Positions 24,784 to 32,143 of a stretch of 34,765 nucleotides of DNA are shown piece after piece; within the stretch, counting starts at the first letter, position 1; each line of letters starts with the position of its first letter. The position numbers and the translations under genes were made by a program. The notes under the pieces were generated by a model. That model ran no database searches. It was not told the origin of the DNA and saw only the letters and a program-made list of their open reading frames with translations. Origin of the DNA: Chthoniobacterales bacterium (lineage in GTDB: Bacteria; Verrucomicrobiota; Verrucomicrobiia; Chthoniobacterales; UBA10450); the NCBI GenBank assembly GCA_013697365.1, contig JACCXA010000036.1:1-34765 (forward strand), read 5' to 3'.

Positions 24784-25854
24784 TCAGGCAGCCGCGTCGC
24801 GTTTTTCGACCGTCGCACGCTCGCGCTCAAGCTGGAACCGCGGCGTGAGGCCGCGCGACGCGAAGTCGCTCACTGCGTCTCGGATCGCATCGTCGAGCGG
24901 GACCGTCTGGTAACCTAACTCCCGTTCGGCTTTCTCGTTGCTTGAGAAATGCGGCCCGCGGGACATCTGGACCGACTCGCGAGTTACAAACGGTTCCCAA
25001 TTTGGTGAAAGACCGGCCATTGTCTCGCTCACGCACGCCGTTGCATAGCTCAGCCAATGCGGCGCATGAAAACGGGGAGCGCGGTGCTTCCCGAACGGCT
25101 CCAGCCGTTGCAGGAATTCACCTAACCACAGGTTGGTCCCGCCAAGCAAATAGCGTTCGCCCTTCCCTCCGCGCACCATCGCCAGGAGATGGCCGAGCGC
25201 GCACTGCCGCACGTCGACGAAGTTTAATCCCGTCCGAGCAAGCATGGGGATTTTTCCCTTCAGAAACTGCACGATAATCATTCCGGTCGGCGTCGGCTTC
25301 AGATCGTGCGGCCCGATCGGCGCCGTTGGGAGCGCGGTCACAATCGGCCATCCGGCCTCCGCTCGCTTTTGCGCTTCCAGGAAAGCTTCAAACTTGGAGC
25401 GCTTGTAGGGCCCCTTGAACGACGACGGCAAAGCGAGCCGCGATTCTACGGCGAGGTGCCCTGACGTCCCGCGCGCCAGGATACCTGTCGTACTTGTGTA
25501 AAGAATGCCCTCAACTTCAGCCTGCCTCGCGGCTTCCAGCAGGTTGATCGTCCCCTGCACGTTGTTCGCGAAGATCTCCTGCTGATCTCGCGCCCAAAAT
25601 CGATAGTCGCCCGCGACATGAAAAACGTAGCGGATCCCCCGCATCGCCTCGTCGAGCGTTTCACGCCGCAGCAGATCACCTTCGAACCACTCGAAAGTTT
25701 CTTCCCTCCGCGCCGTCGTCGGGCGGACAAGAGCACGCACCTGCGCACCCGCCTTCGTTAGGATGTCGGCGACATGCCAGCCGATAAAACCGGATGCGCC
25801 GGTCACGAGAACTTGTTGGCCCCTGAAAAAGGCGGCGATGTCGGGCGGGATCAT
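24784..25854 (-). CDS. HpnA-like NAD(P)-dependent sugar epimerase/reductase
   Basis: This 356-residue extended SDR is closest to the hopanoid-associated sugar epimerase HpnA/dihydroflavonol-reductase group. Signs are GASGFIGWHVA (19-29), FHVAGDYRFWARD with the NNVQGT loop, catalytic Y150-x3-K154 (YKRSK), the family-typical TAPIGPHDLKPTPTG and GLNFVDVRQCALGHLLA, and GERYLLGG. It is last in a leftward operon with a flippase, a cytidylyltransferase and, further up, a CDP-alcohol phosphatidyltransferase; the ATG forms ATGA with the cytidylyltransferase stop. No hopanoid cyclase or other hpn enzyme is in the window, so the substrate may instead be a headgroup or phosphonate intermediate. A symbol is withheld for that reason. 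Confidence 0.85.
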   Translation of the reverse strand: MIPPDIAAFFRGQQVLVTGASGFIGWHVADILTKAGAQVRALVRPTTARREETFEWFEGDLLRRETLDEAMRGIRYVFHVAGDYRFWARDQQEIFANNVQGTINLLEAARQAEVEGILYTSTTGILARGTSGHLAVESRLALPSSFKGPYKRSKFEAFLEAQKRAEAGWPIVTALPTAPIGPHDLKPTPTGMIIVQFLKGKIPMLARTGLNFVDVRQCALGHLLAMVRGGKGERYLLGGTNLWLGEFLQRLEPFGKHRAPRFHAPHWLSYATACVSETMAGLSPNWEPFVTRESVQMSRGPHFSSNEKAERELGYQTVPLDDAIRDAVSDFASRGLTPRFQLERERATVEKRDAAA

Positions 25855-26591
25855 GAGAGGCGTTGGATTGCAGGGAGCACCACGTCCCGCGCGTGGGGTA
25901 GGTCGTTCGGGAAATCAATCTCAGTCCAGGGGATGCCCGTCACATCTTCGTAGCCGAAACGATCCGCCAAAACGAGCGCCCGCAGCACGTCATCGTAGGA
26001 ATCGCTGATTTCCTTCCCGGCGCTGCGTCGAGTCGTTTCGTCGATCAACATAGGCAGATCCTCGGGAGCGATCTTGAAAAACCCGATCGACTCGCCCACC
26101 AAATCGGCTTGCCCGGTCCACTTCTTCCGAAACTCAAACGGGCGCCCCGCTTTCACGGGTACCAAGACCGGATCATCATCGTTCGTGGAGTATTCCCGAT
26201 CCAGCAGCAGCGCTGTCGGAGCGCGGCATCGGATGAGCTGCTCGAGCATCTGGCTGGGATAAAGCACGTCGGCATCCATCAACAAAATCGGCTCGCGGCC
26301 TCCTTCAATCTCCGGCAGCGCCGTCGCCAGAGTGAGCGCGCTGCCCTCCTGAAACCGCTGGTTAACCAGCTCGCGGATACCTAATTCGTGGCGTGCGCTG
26401 ATGGCGGGAAGAAAGCGCGCGATCTGCGCACGCAGATGACCCGTGACGAGAACCACATCCTGCACGCCGACTTCGCGCAGCCGCAGCGCGTGCCACTCAA
26501 GCAAAGTGCGTCCGCCGAATTCGAGCAGAATCTTCGGAAAATTTGCACCGAGGCGAACTCCCTTCCCGGCCGCGCAGATGATGGCCTTCAA
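25851..26591 (-). CDS. LicC/IPCT-like cytidylyltransferase (NTP transferase)
   Basis: This 246-residue nucleotidyltransferase should activate a phosphorylated or phosphonylated headgroup with CTP. The nucleotide loop AAGKGVRLG (7-15) is followed by the PK pair (19-20), the metal-binding LLMDADVLYP (about 103-112) and a C-terminal WTEIDFPNDLPHA that matches the W-x-EID-x2-DL element of phosphocholine and inositol-phosphate cytidylyltransferases. The frame is open far upstream, but homology begins at KAIICAAG. I therefore choose the TTG at 26591, which overlaps the flippase TGA as TTGA (26588-26591), a classic coupled junction. It also overlaps the HpnA-like start. The exact substrate (phosphocholine, inositol phosphate, phosphonate) cannot be told. 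Confidence 0.82.
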   Translation of the reverse strand: MKAIICAAGKGVRLGANFPKILLEFGGRTLLEWHALRLREVGVQDVVLVTGHLRAQIARFLPAISARHELGIRELVNQRFQEGSALTLATALPEIEGGREPILLMDADVLYPSQMLEQLIRCRAPTALLLDREYSTNDDDPVLVPVKAGRPFEFRKKWTGQADLVGESIGFFKIAPEDLPMLIDETTRRSAGKEISDSYDDVLRALVLADRFGYEDVTGIPWTEIDFPNDLPHARDVVLPAIQRLS

Positions 26592-27583
26592 ACCGACGCT
26601 TCCCCGATTGGTGCCATCCGATCCCGGAAGGACAAACCGGCGGCGTAAAGGAACACTCCGCCGATTGCCGCATAAACAACATCGCGCCCGCGGCGGATGA
26701 TTGCGTACGAGACGCCAAGCGCGGGCGGCAAGCCAAACAAGTAGCATAGAAACACGATCCCGCTCTCCTGCACGCCGAGCGCTCCCGGCACGAAAATGCC
26801 CAGCGCTTTGGCGACGCCGATGAAGGCCTCCACCGCCAGTGCCTGACTGAAATCGATCGGCATTCCGAGGAGATGCGAGACGAGCAGGATTTCGATTGTA
26901 TCGGCCATCCAGCCACCGAAGTAGGTCGCGGTGCTGAGTAGGAAATGCCCACGGTCCTTGCGGTAAAACTCGAAGATGCGATCGTCAAGTTGCCGCAGGC
27001 TCTCGGCACGCTTCCTCAAAGCACGAAGGGGCAAGAGGGCGGCGAGGGTGCGGAACATCCCGCGCTGCTGAAGCCAGAAGAGAGAAGCCACGATGCACGT
27101 CGCCATTGCAGTGATGGCCAGCATCCCAACACGCGCCGGGGATTGCTCCGGGAGATTGGCTGCGCCTGCGACTGCTCCGATCGCGATGAACGCCACTTGC
27201 GCGAAAACCTGTGCCGTCTTGCCCGCGACGACGCTTGACGCACCCTGCACCCTCGGCACGCCGAGTTTGTGCAGCAGATGCACCTTCGTTGCCTCGCCCC
27301 CGATGTAAGCCGAAGGCAGAACCGCGCTGATCGCCTCGCCCGCCCAGCGAATGCGCACGAGCGTGCCAAAGCCAACGCCGGGCACGCCAATCTCGCCGAA
27401 CGCAAATCGCCAGCCCAGCGTGTCGAGCAGGTAAACGAGGGCGAACGGCAGCAAGACTACCGGCGCGAACCAGCCAAGATTCTGGAACGCACGCACGATT
27501 TCGCCGACTCCCGCGCGCTGGACGAACCAGACGAAAAGAGCCAGCCCGACCGCTGCGACGAAAAGCTTGAACGCTAATTTCAT
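26588..27583 (-). CDS. flippase-like integral membrane protein (LPG-synthase TM / HpnL family)
   Basis: This 331-residue protein has about eight hydrophobic helices and belongs to the lysylphosphatidylglycerol synthase transmembrane/UPF0104 family. The conserved SAVLPSAYIGGEATKVHLL (about 88-106) and FIGVAKALGIFVPGALGVQESG (about 253-274) blocks are diagnostic; HpnL of hopanoid clusters has the same architecture. Members are thought to move or handle lipid-linked products. ATG 27583 is preferred; the open frame has 15 extra residues upstream. It is the first of three overlapping genes (flippase, cytidylyltransferase, HpnA-like) and is separated from the CDP-alcohol phosphatidyltransferase by a palindrome-rich 153-nt spacer. 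Confidence 0.87.
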   Translation of the reverse strand: MKLAFKLFVAAVGLALFVWFVQRAGVGEIVRAFQNLGWFAPVVLLPFALVYLLDTLGWRFAFGEIGVPGVGFGTLVRIRWAGEAISAVLPSAYIGGEATKVHLLHKLGVPRVQGASSVVAGKTAQVFAQVAFIAIGAVAGAANLPEQSPARVGMLAITAMATCIVASLFWLQQRGMFRTLAALLPLRALRKRAESLRQLDDRIFEFYRKDRGHFLLSTATYFGGWMADTIEILLVSHLLGMPIDFSQALAVEAFIGVAKALGIFVPGALGVQESGIVFLCYLFGLPPALGVSYAIIRRGRDVVYAAIGGVFLYAAGLSFRDRMAPIGEASV

Positions 27584-27619
27584 GGGGCTGCACTCAGCGC
27601 GAGAGAAGCGGCAATGGAG

Positions 27620-27730
27620 CACAGACACCTTGCCTGTGAGGCCATCGAGCGTCTCGCCTGATGTCTCTTTTCAGTGACGCAGCCGATCGCATCCCCCTCA
27701 CCGAGCGAGACGCCCGGTCTCCGCGAGACC
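27620..27730. repeat. palindrome-rich spacer inside the leftward lipid operon
   Basis: The 153-nt gap 27584-27736 separates genes otherwise packed by overlap. It contains CACAG-N9-CTGTG (27620-27638), inverted copies GCGTCTCGC (27649-27657) and GCGAGACGC (27705-27713), and a perfect hairpin GGTCTC-CGC-GAGACC (27716-27730) 7 nt after the phosphatidyltransferase stop. It resembles the spacer at 4139-4245 in having CACAG/CTGTG palindromes and is probably a degenerate intergenic repeat that may attenuate transcription into the flippase gene. Confidence 0.5.
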
Positions 27731-27736
27731 TACCAC

Positions 27737-28810
27737 TCATGTCGAATGATGCACGGTCGCCGAGATTGAGCGGTGCGCGGGTCCCCAGAGCAGCAGAAGC
27801 AGCGCAATCCAAAAAATGTGGATGCCGATCCCAGCCATCCAGAGAAACAGATCGATCCGGCCAAAGATCGCGAGTGCTAAGAGCAGAACCGAAAAATCGC
27901 GGTTCGCCGTCGCCTCGAGGAGCCTGTTAAGGAGGGGACTGCGGCGCGCCGCTGGCCGCCGCAAAGCGCGGATAATCACCGCAAAAGAAAGCAGGACGCC
28001 CAGTGCTGCACTCGCGCCGAGCGCCGTGGCGGGGACTGAAGAGTTCGTGCGAGCGACTCCGATTCCGAGGGCCGCAAAAACACAGAAGTGCACGACCTGA
28101 TCGCCAGCCAAGTCGAGCCATTTGCCCAGGCGCGACTGTTTGAAGAGCACACGGGCCAATTCGCCGTCCACGCAGTCGATCACGGCGGAAAACTGAAAGA
28201 CGAGTGCGCCGAGCACAAAATACCCGCGGGCGAAAAACCAGGCCGAAACCACGCCGATCACAATCGAGACAAAGGAGACCTGGTTCGGAGAAACCGACGT
28301 GTGGACGAGAAGTTTCGAGAGCAAACGCCCAAGCGGCCGGTTGAAAAAACGGTCGACCAAGCCGTCGGCTGGACTGCTGAGCGACGCCCAAAACTTGCGC
28401 TCGGCGACACGCGCAGAAACTTCGTTCACGATGGCAACCGCGAGACCATGAGCGACAATCACCGGTCCTGCTTTCGGCGTTGTCACCCTTACTGGCAGGA
28501 GAGAGCCATTGGCAGCGGCGAGCTGCCCGCCGTGTTCGATCACTCGCTCGAGATCGCTCGGCTCGACCAAAACGCCGCCGTCAATCAAGAGCACGGGATC
28601 GGGAAATGCAGGAAGGGCTGGAACGCTTGACGTTTCTATCTGCAACTCTTCCGCACGTGCGAGCCTCGGCGTCGCGTCGGAAACGATGGTGATCGGACCG
28701 CAGTAAGCGCGGTGCGCGCTGACGACGAGACGGTCGAGGACGGTGAGTCCCGCGATTTTCAGACTGCCGGTCTTGGCGTCGCACACCAGGACGGCGGGAA
28801 TTTTTTTCAC
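27737..28810 (-). CDS. CDP-alcohol phosphatidyltransferase with degenerate N-terminal nucleotidyltransferase domain
   Basis: This 357-residue membrane enzyme transfers a phosphoryl (or phosphonyl) headgroup from a CMP-activated donor to an alcohol. The full active-site motif D-x2-DG-x2-AR-x8-G-x3-D-x3-D is present (D212, D215, G216, A219, R220, G229, D233, D237) in a six-helix C-terminal half. Residues 1-145 resemble a nucleotidyltransferase fold (PAVLVCDAKTG, ITIVSDA, VLLIDGGVLVEP) but lack the glycine-rich loop and PK pair, an IPCT-DIPPS-like layout with a dead first domain. I prefer the GTG at 28810, 10 nt after the PIN remnant; an ATG at 28912 would overlap that remnant by 92 nt. It is divergent from the phosphonate genes. 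Confidence 0.88.
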   Translation of the reverse strand: MKKIPAVLVCDAKTGSLKIAGLTVLDRLVVSAHRAYCGPITIVSDATPRLARAEELQIETSSVPALPAFPDPVLLIDGGVLVEPSDLERVIEHGGQLAAANGSLLPVRVTTPKAGPVIVAHGLAVAIVNEVSARVAERKFWASLSSPADGLVDRFFNRPLGRLLSKLLVHTSVSPNQVSFVSIVIGVVSAWFFARGYFVLGALVFQFSAVIDCVDGELARVLFKQSRLGKWLDLAGDQVVHFCVFAALGIGVARTNSSVPATALGASAALGVLLSFAVIIRALRRPAARRSPLLNRLLEATANRDFSVLLLALAIFGRIDLFLWMAGIGIHIFWIALLLLLWGPAHRSISATVHHST

Positions 28811-28820
28811 CGCCCTGCGC

Positions 28821-29262
28821 TCAACGGGCGCGTCTAGTTTGTAACGGGTTGCGCCAGCGTAGTTCCGGGAAACGAGCAAAGTCCGTGTCAGCGGAATAGA
28901 GTTCGCAGTCATGTTCAATCGCGAGAGCCGCGAGGTGCGCGCCCATGACCAAGTTTCTCCCGGCATTCACTGCCCGCAGCGTGCGCTGCAGGATTGGCCA
29001 GTGCATTTCCCCAGCCCGGACGATCCGCACACTCGGTAGCGCCAGCCAATCATTAGTCGCAGCGATTGCCTGCTGGATCGAAACCGGCCACGCCATGATC
29101 CATCGGCTTACGCAGAGGCGAAGGAAGCCTGGGGGTAGCCCACGTAAGAGCGACGGGCTCAACGCTGGAAAAACGTTCTTGTAGCCACGCAGAGGCGGCT
29201 TCGTGTTGCGGCGCGTCCCGGTTGTAGGCATATACGAGCAGATTGGTGTCCGGCAAAACCAC
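28821..29262 (-). pseudogene. PIN-domain (VapC-like) toxin remnant, frameshifted
   Basis: The 5' part reads VVLPDTNLLVYAYNRDAPQH, the typical N-terminus of a PIN RNase with its first acidic residue, up to VALTWA. The continuation GFLRLCVSRWIMAWP... through HLAALAIEHDCELYSADTDF and FARFPELRWRNPL, carrying the later catalytic acids, is in another frame. The switch coincides with a run of five C on the coding strand (complement of 29131-29135). Joined, it would be a normal VapC of about 145 residues starting at GTG 29262. No VapB-like antitoxin precedes it: only 114 nt separate it from the phosphonate operon. It is most likely an inactive orphan, though a homopolymer sequencing error must be excluded. 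Confidence 0.85.
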
Positions 29263-29376
29263 CGGCCTCGCGCGCTTTGATGTCAAGATGCGCGAGAAGT
29301 GATTTTTATGGGTCTCAGTCCGGGATGGAAAGGCCAATTTGCCTGATATCCTCCCCGTTGCCCTGGCGTTTGGATC

Positions 29377-30993
29377 GTGAATTACCGAACAAAATCAACC
29401 CGTTTCCGCGAGCTGTTGCGCTCCAGTCAGCTTGAATTCTTAATGGAAGCGCACAACGGCCTGAGTGCGCGCATCGTAGAAGAGGCGGGCTTCCGCGGGA
29501 TTTGGGCGAGCGGGCTTTCCATTTCGGCCGCGCTAGGGGTGCGAGATAACAACGAGGCGAGCTGGACGCAGGTGCTGGAGGTGGTCGAGTTCATGAGCGA
29601 CGCCACGAGCATTCCGATCCTGCTCGATGCCGACACCGGCTACGGAAACTTCAACAACATGCGGCGCCTCGTAAAGAAACTGGAGCAACGCGGCGTCGCG
29701 GCGGTTTGCATCGAGGACAAGCTTTTCCCGAAGACGAACTCGTTTATCAACAGTGAGCGCCAGCCGCTCGCCGATCTCGAAGAGTTCGCGGGCAAGATCA
29801 AGGCGGTGAAAGAAGCGCAGAGCGATCCGGATTTTTGCCTGGTCGCGCGCCTGGAAGGTTTCATTGCGGGCTGGGGACTGGACGAAATGCTGCGCCGCGC
29901 GGAAGCATGCCACGCCGCCGGGGCTGATGCTCTCTTGATTCACAGCAGAAAATCGACGCCGGACCAAGTCCTGGCTTTCGCGGAGGCGTGGAAGGGGCAC
30001 TGTCCGCTTGTCCTCGTCCCGACGACCTACTACAGCACGCCCGTGGAAGTGTTCGAGCAAGCCGGAATTGATCTCGTCATCTGGGCGAACCACAACGTGC
30101 GTAGCTCGATTGCGACCATGCAGGAGACGAGCCGTCGGATCTTTGAAGAGCGGTCGGTGCAAAGCGTGGAAGACGCGATCGCGCCGGTGAAGGAAGTCTT
30201 CCGGTTGCAGAACGCCGACGAGTTAATGGAAGCAGAGGAGCGCTACCTGCCGAAGGCTTCCGATTCTGCGCGGGCCATTATCCTCGCAGCCAGTCGCGGC
30301 AGCGAGATGGGTGATGTGACCGCGGGCATCCCGAAAACGATGGTGCCAATCGGCAACACTCCTCTGCTGCACAAACTGGTGGCGCAGTTCCGGGCCTCGG
30401 GTGTTCGCCGCATTGTAGTGATCCGCGGATACGCTGCCGGCAAAGTGCACGCGCCGGATGTTGAATTTGTCGAGAACGCCGAGTTCGAGGGCACCGGTGA
30501 ATTGCTTTCGTTGAGCAAAGCCGTCGAATATCTCGAGGGTGATGTCGTTCTTTCCTTCGGCGACATTCTTTTCCGCAAGCACATTCTGAACAATCTCCTC
30601 GCGGAGCCGCACGACATCGTGATCGCCGTGGATGCAGCCTGGCACCGCCGGCACCGTGCCGCGGGATATGTCGACTACGTCACCGCGACCCGGCCCTACT
30701 CTTTGCGATACGATGAAGACGAGGCATTTCTCACCGCCGCGAGTCCAGACTTGGAGGAGGACGTTATTCACGGCGAATGGATCGGGCTGATCAAAACCAA
30801 CGGGCGTGGCTCTGAGATCATCACAGCAGCGCTGGCCGAGCTTTCCAAGCGCGGCGACTTCAAAAAGTTACGGTTCGATGATTTGTTCAAGCACCTGATT
30901 GCAAAGCAACAACGCGTGCACGTCCTCTACATCACCGGCCATTGGCTGGATGTGGATGATCTCGACGACCTCGCGCGTGCGCAGGCTTTTTGA
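29377..30993 (+). CDS. pepM: phosphoenolpyruvate mutase fused to a nucleotidyltransferase (PepM-NTP)
   Basis: This is a 538-residue two-domain enzyme. Residues 1-295 are PEP mutase, which rearranges PEP to phosphonopyruvate: MEAHNGLSA (23-31), DADTGYGN (84-91) and the diagnostic catalytic loop EDKLFPKTNS (113-122) are all intact, excluding isocitrate-lyase-type relatives. Residues 298-538 are a CTP-dependent nucleotidyltransferase with IILAASRGSEMG (301-312), PKTM (319-322), FGDILF (394-399) and a C-terminal WLDVDD (523-528), resembling the PntC-type AEP cytidylyltransferases and LicC. The fusion implies that the end product is used as CMP-phosphonate. The start is GTG 29377. It is first of a three-gene operon; the next start is 1 nt after its stop. 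Confidence 0.95.
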   Translation: MNYRTKSTRFRELLRSSQLEFLMEAHNGLSARIVEEAGFRGIWASGLSISAALGVRDNNEASWTQVLEVVEFMSDATSIPILLDADTGYGNFNNMRRLVKKLEQRGVAAVCIEDKLFPKTNSFINSERQPLADLEEFAGKIKAVKEAQSDPDFCLVARLEGFIAGWGLDEMLRRAEACHAAGADALLIHSRKSTPDQVLAFAEAWKGHCPLVLVPTTYYSTPVEVFEQAGIDLVIWANHNVRSSIATMQETSRRIFEERSVQSVEDAIAPVKEVFRLQNADELMEAEERYLPKASDSARAIILAASRGSEMGDVTAGIPKTMVPIGNTPLLHKLVAQFRASGVRRIVVIRGYAAGKVHAPDVEFVENAEFEGTGELLSLSKAVEYLEGDVVLSFGDILFRKHILNNLLAEPHDIVIAVDAAWHRRHRAAGYVDYVTATRPYSLRYDEDEAFLTAASPDLEEDVIHGEWIGLIKTNGRGSEIITAALAELSKRGDFKKLRFDDLFKHLIAKQQRVHVLYITGHWLDVDDLDDLARAQAF

Positions 30994-30994
30994 A

Positions 30995-32143
30995 GTGATC
31001 AGCGCCGCCTCGTTCGTCGAACACCTGCGGGGCCTTGGCTACTCGCAATACGCCGGCGTCCCCTGCTCCTTCTTCACGTCGTTTCTCAACTATGTGATCA
31101 ACGACCCGACGCTCGACTACGTTGGCGCGACGAGCGAAGGCGAAGCGATCGGGATTACGATGGGCGCCGCGTTAGCCGGCCGCAAAACCGTCACGATGTG
31201 CCAGAACTCCGGGCTTGGAAACATGGTCAACCCGCTCACCTCGCTCAATTATCCGTTTCGCATTCCCACCCTGCTCATCGTGACGTGGCGCGGTCAGCCC
31301 GGCGTGAAGGACGAACCGCAGCACGAGCAGATGGGCCGGATCACGCACCAGCTCCTCGACACCCTCGAGATCCCGTGGCTGCCTTTTCCGCAGGAGAAAG
31401 CGGAGATCGCCGGGGTTATGGCTCAAGCGGAAGCAAGCATGCTGGAACGGCAGCGGCCCTTCGCACTCGTGATGCCAAAGGATTCGATCGCCCTGCATTC
31501 GCTTTCCGGACGATCGAAACCGACCCGCGTTGCGGCCGATCGGCGCGAAAGTTCCCCTGCGGACGAAAAGCTCACGCGCACGGAGGCACTCGATGTGATT
31601 CTCGATTCCCTGCGCGGCGACGAAGCGATCATCGCCACGACCGGCAAGACAGGGCGGGAATTGTTTACTCTCTCGGATCGGCCGAACCATCTCTACGTTG
31701 TCGGCGGCATGGGCACGGCGTCCGCCATCGGTTTCGGTATTGCGCACGCCTTGCCGCGACAGCCCGTGGTCGTGCTTGACGGCGACGGCGCCGCGCTCAT
31801 GAAGATGGGTTCGCTCGCCACGATCGGGTTTTATCAGCCGGAGAATTTCCTCCACATCATCCTCGACAACGAAGCGCACGACTCCACTGGCGGACAACAA
31901 ACGGCCTCGCCCACCGTGCAATTCGCGGAAGTCGCGGCTGCGGCTAACTATCGCTCCGCGTTCGCAGTCGAGCGGCGTGACGACATTCGCGAAGCCGTCG
32001 AGACACTGCGCGAGCGTCAGGGACCGTCGCTCCTGCATGTGAAGATTCGCCCCGGCTCTCCGGAAAAGCTCGGCCGACCGACGGTGAAGCCACACGAGGT
32101 GAAGGAACGATTCGCCACGTTCCTGCGCGGCGACGCGCCATGA
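30995..32143 (+). CDS. ppd: phosphonopyruvate decarboxylase
   Basis: This 382-residue thiamine-diphosphate enzyme decarboxylates phosphonopyruvate to phosphonoacetaldehyde, the irreversible pull on the mutase equilibrium. The N-terminal half has GVPCSFFTSFLNYVIN and SEGEAIG (catalytic Glu near 50). The C-terminal half has the ThDP-binding motif from DGDGAALMKMG (262-272) to Asn292 (LDNEAHDSTGGQ). The start is GTG 30995, immediately after the pepM stop; a longer open frame upstream lies inside pepM and is not family-like. Its stop overlaps the next ATG by 4 nt. Context and motifs separate it from sulfopyruvate decarboxylase. Confidence 0.94.
   Translation: MISAASFVEHLRGLGYSQYAGVPCSFFTSFLNYVINDPTLDYVGATSEGEAIGITMGAALAGRKTVTMCQNSGLGNMVNPLTSLNYPFRIPTLLIVTWRGQPGVKDEPQHEQMGRITHQLLDTLEIPWLPFPQEKAEIAGVMAQAEASMLERQRPFALVMPKDSIALHSLSGRSKPTRVAADRRESSPADEKLTRTEALDVILDSLRGDEAIIATTGKTGRELFTLSDRPNHLYVVGGMGTASAIGFGIAHALPRQPVVVLDGDGAALMKMGSLATIGFYQPENFLHIILDNEAHDSTGGQQTASPTVQFAEVAAAANYRSAFAVERRDDIREAVETLRERQGPSLLHVKIRPGSPEKLGRPTVKPHEVKERFATFLRGDAP

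Noticed and set aside
28811..28912. ATG 28912 as start of the CDP-alcohol phosphatidyltransferase
   Set aside because: It would overlap 92 nt of recognisable PIN-domain sequence in another frame; GTG 28810 just after the PIN stop fits better, though it is not certain.
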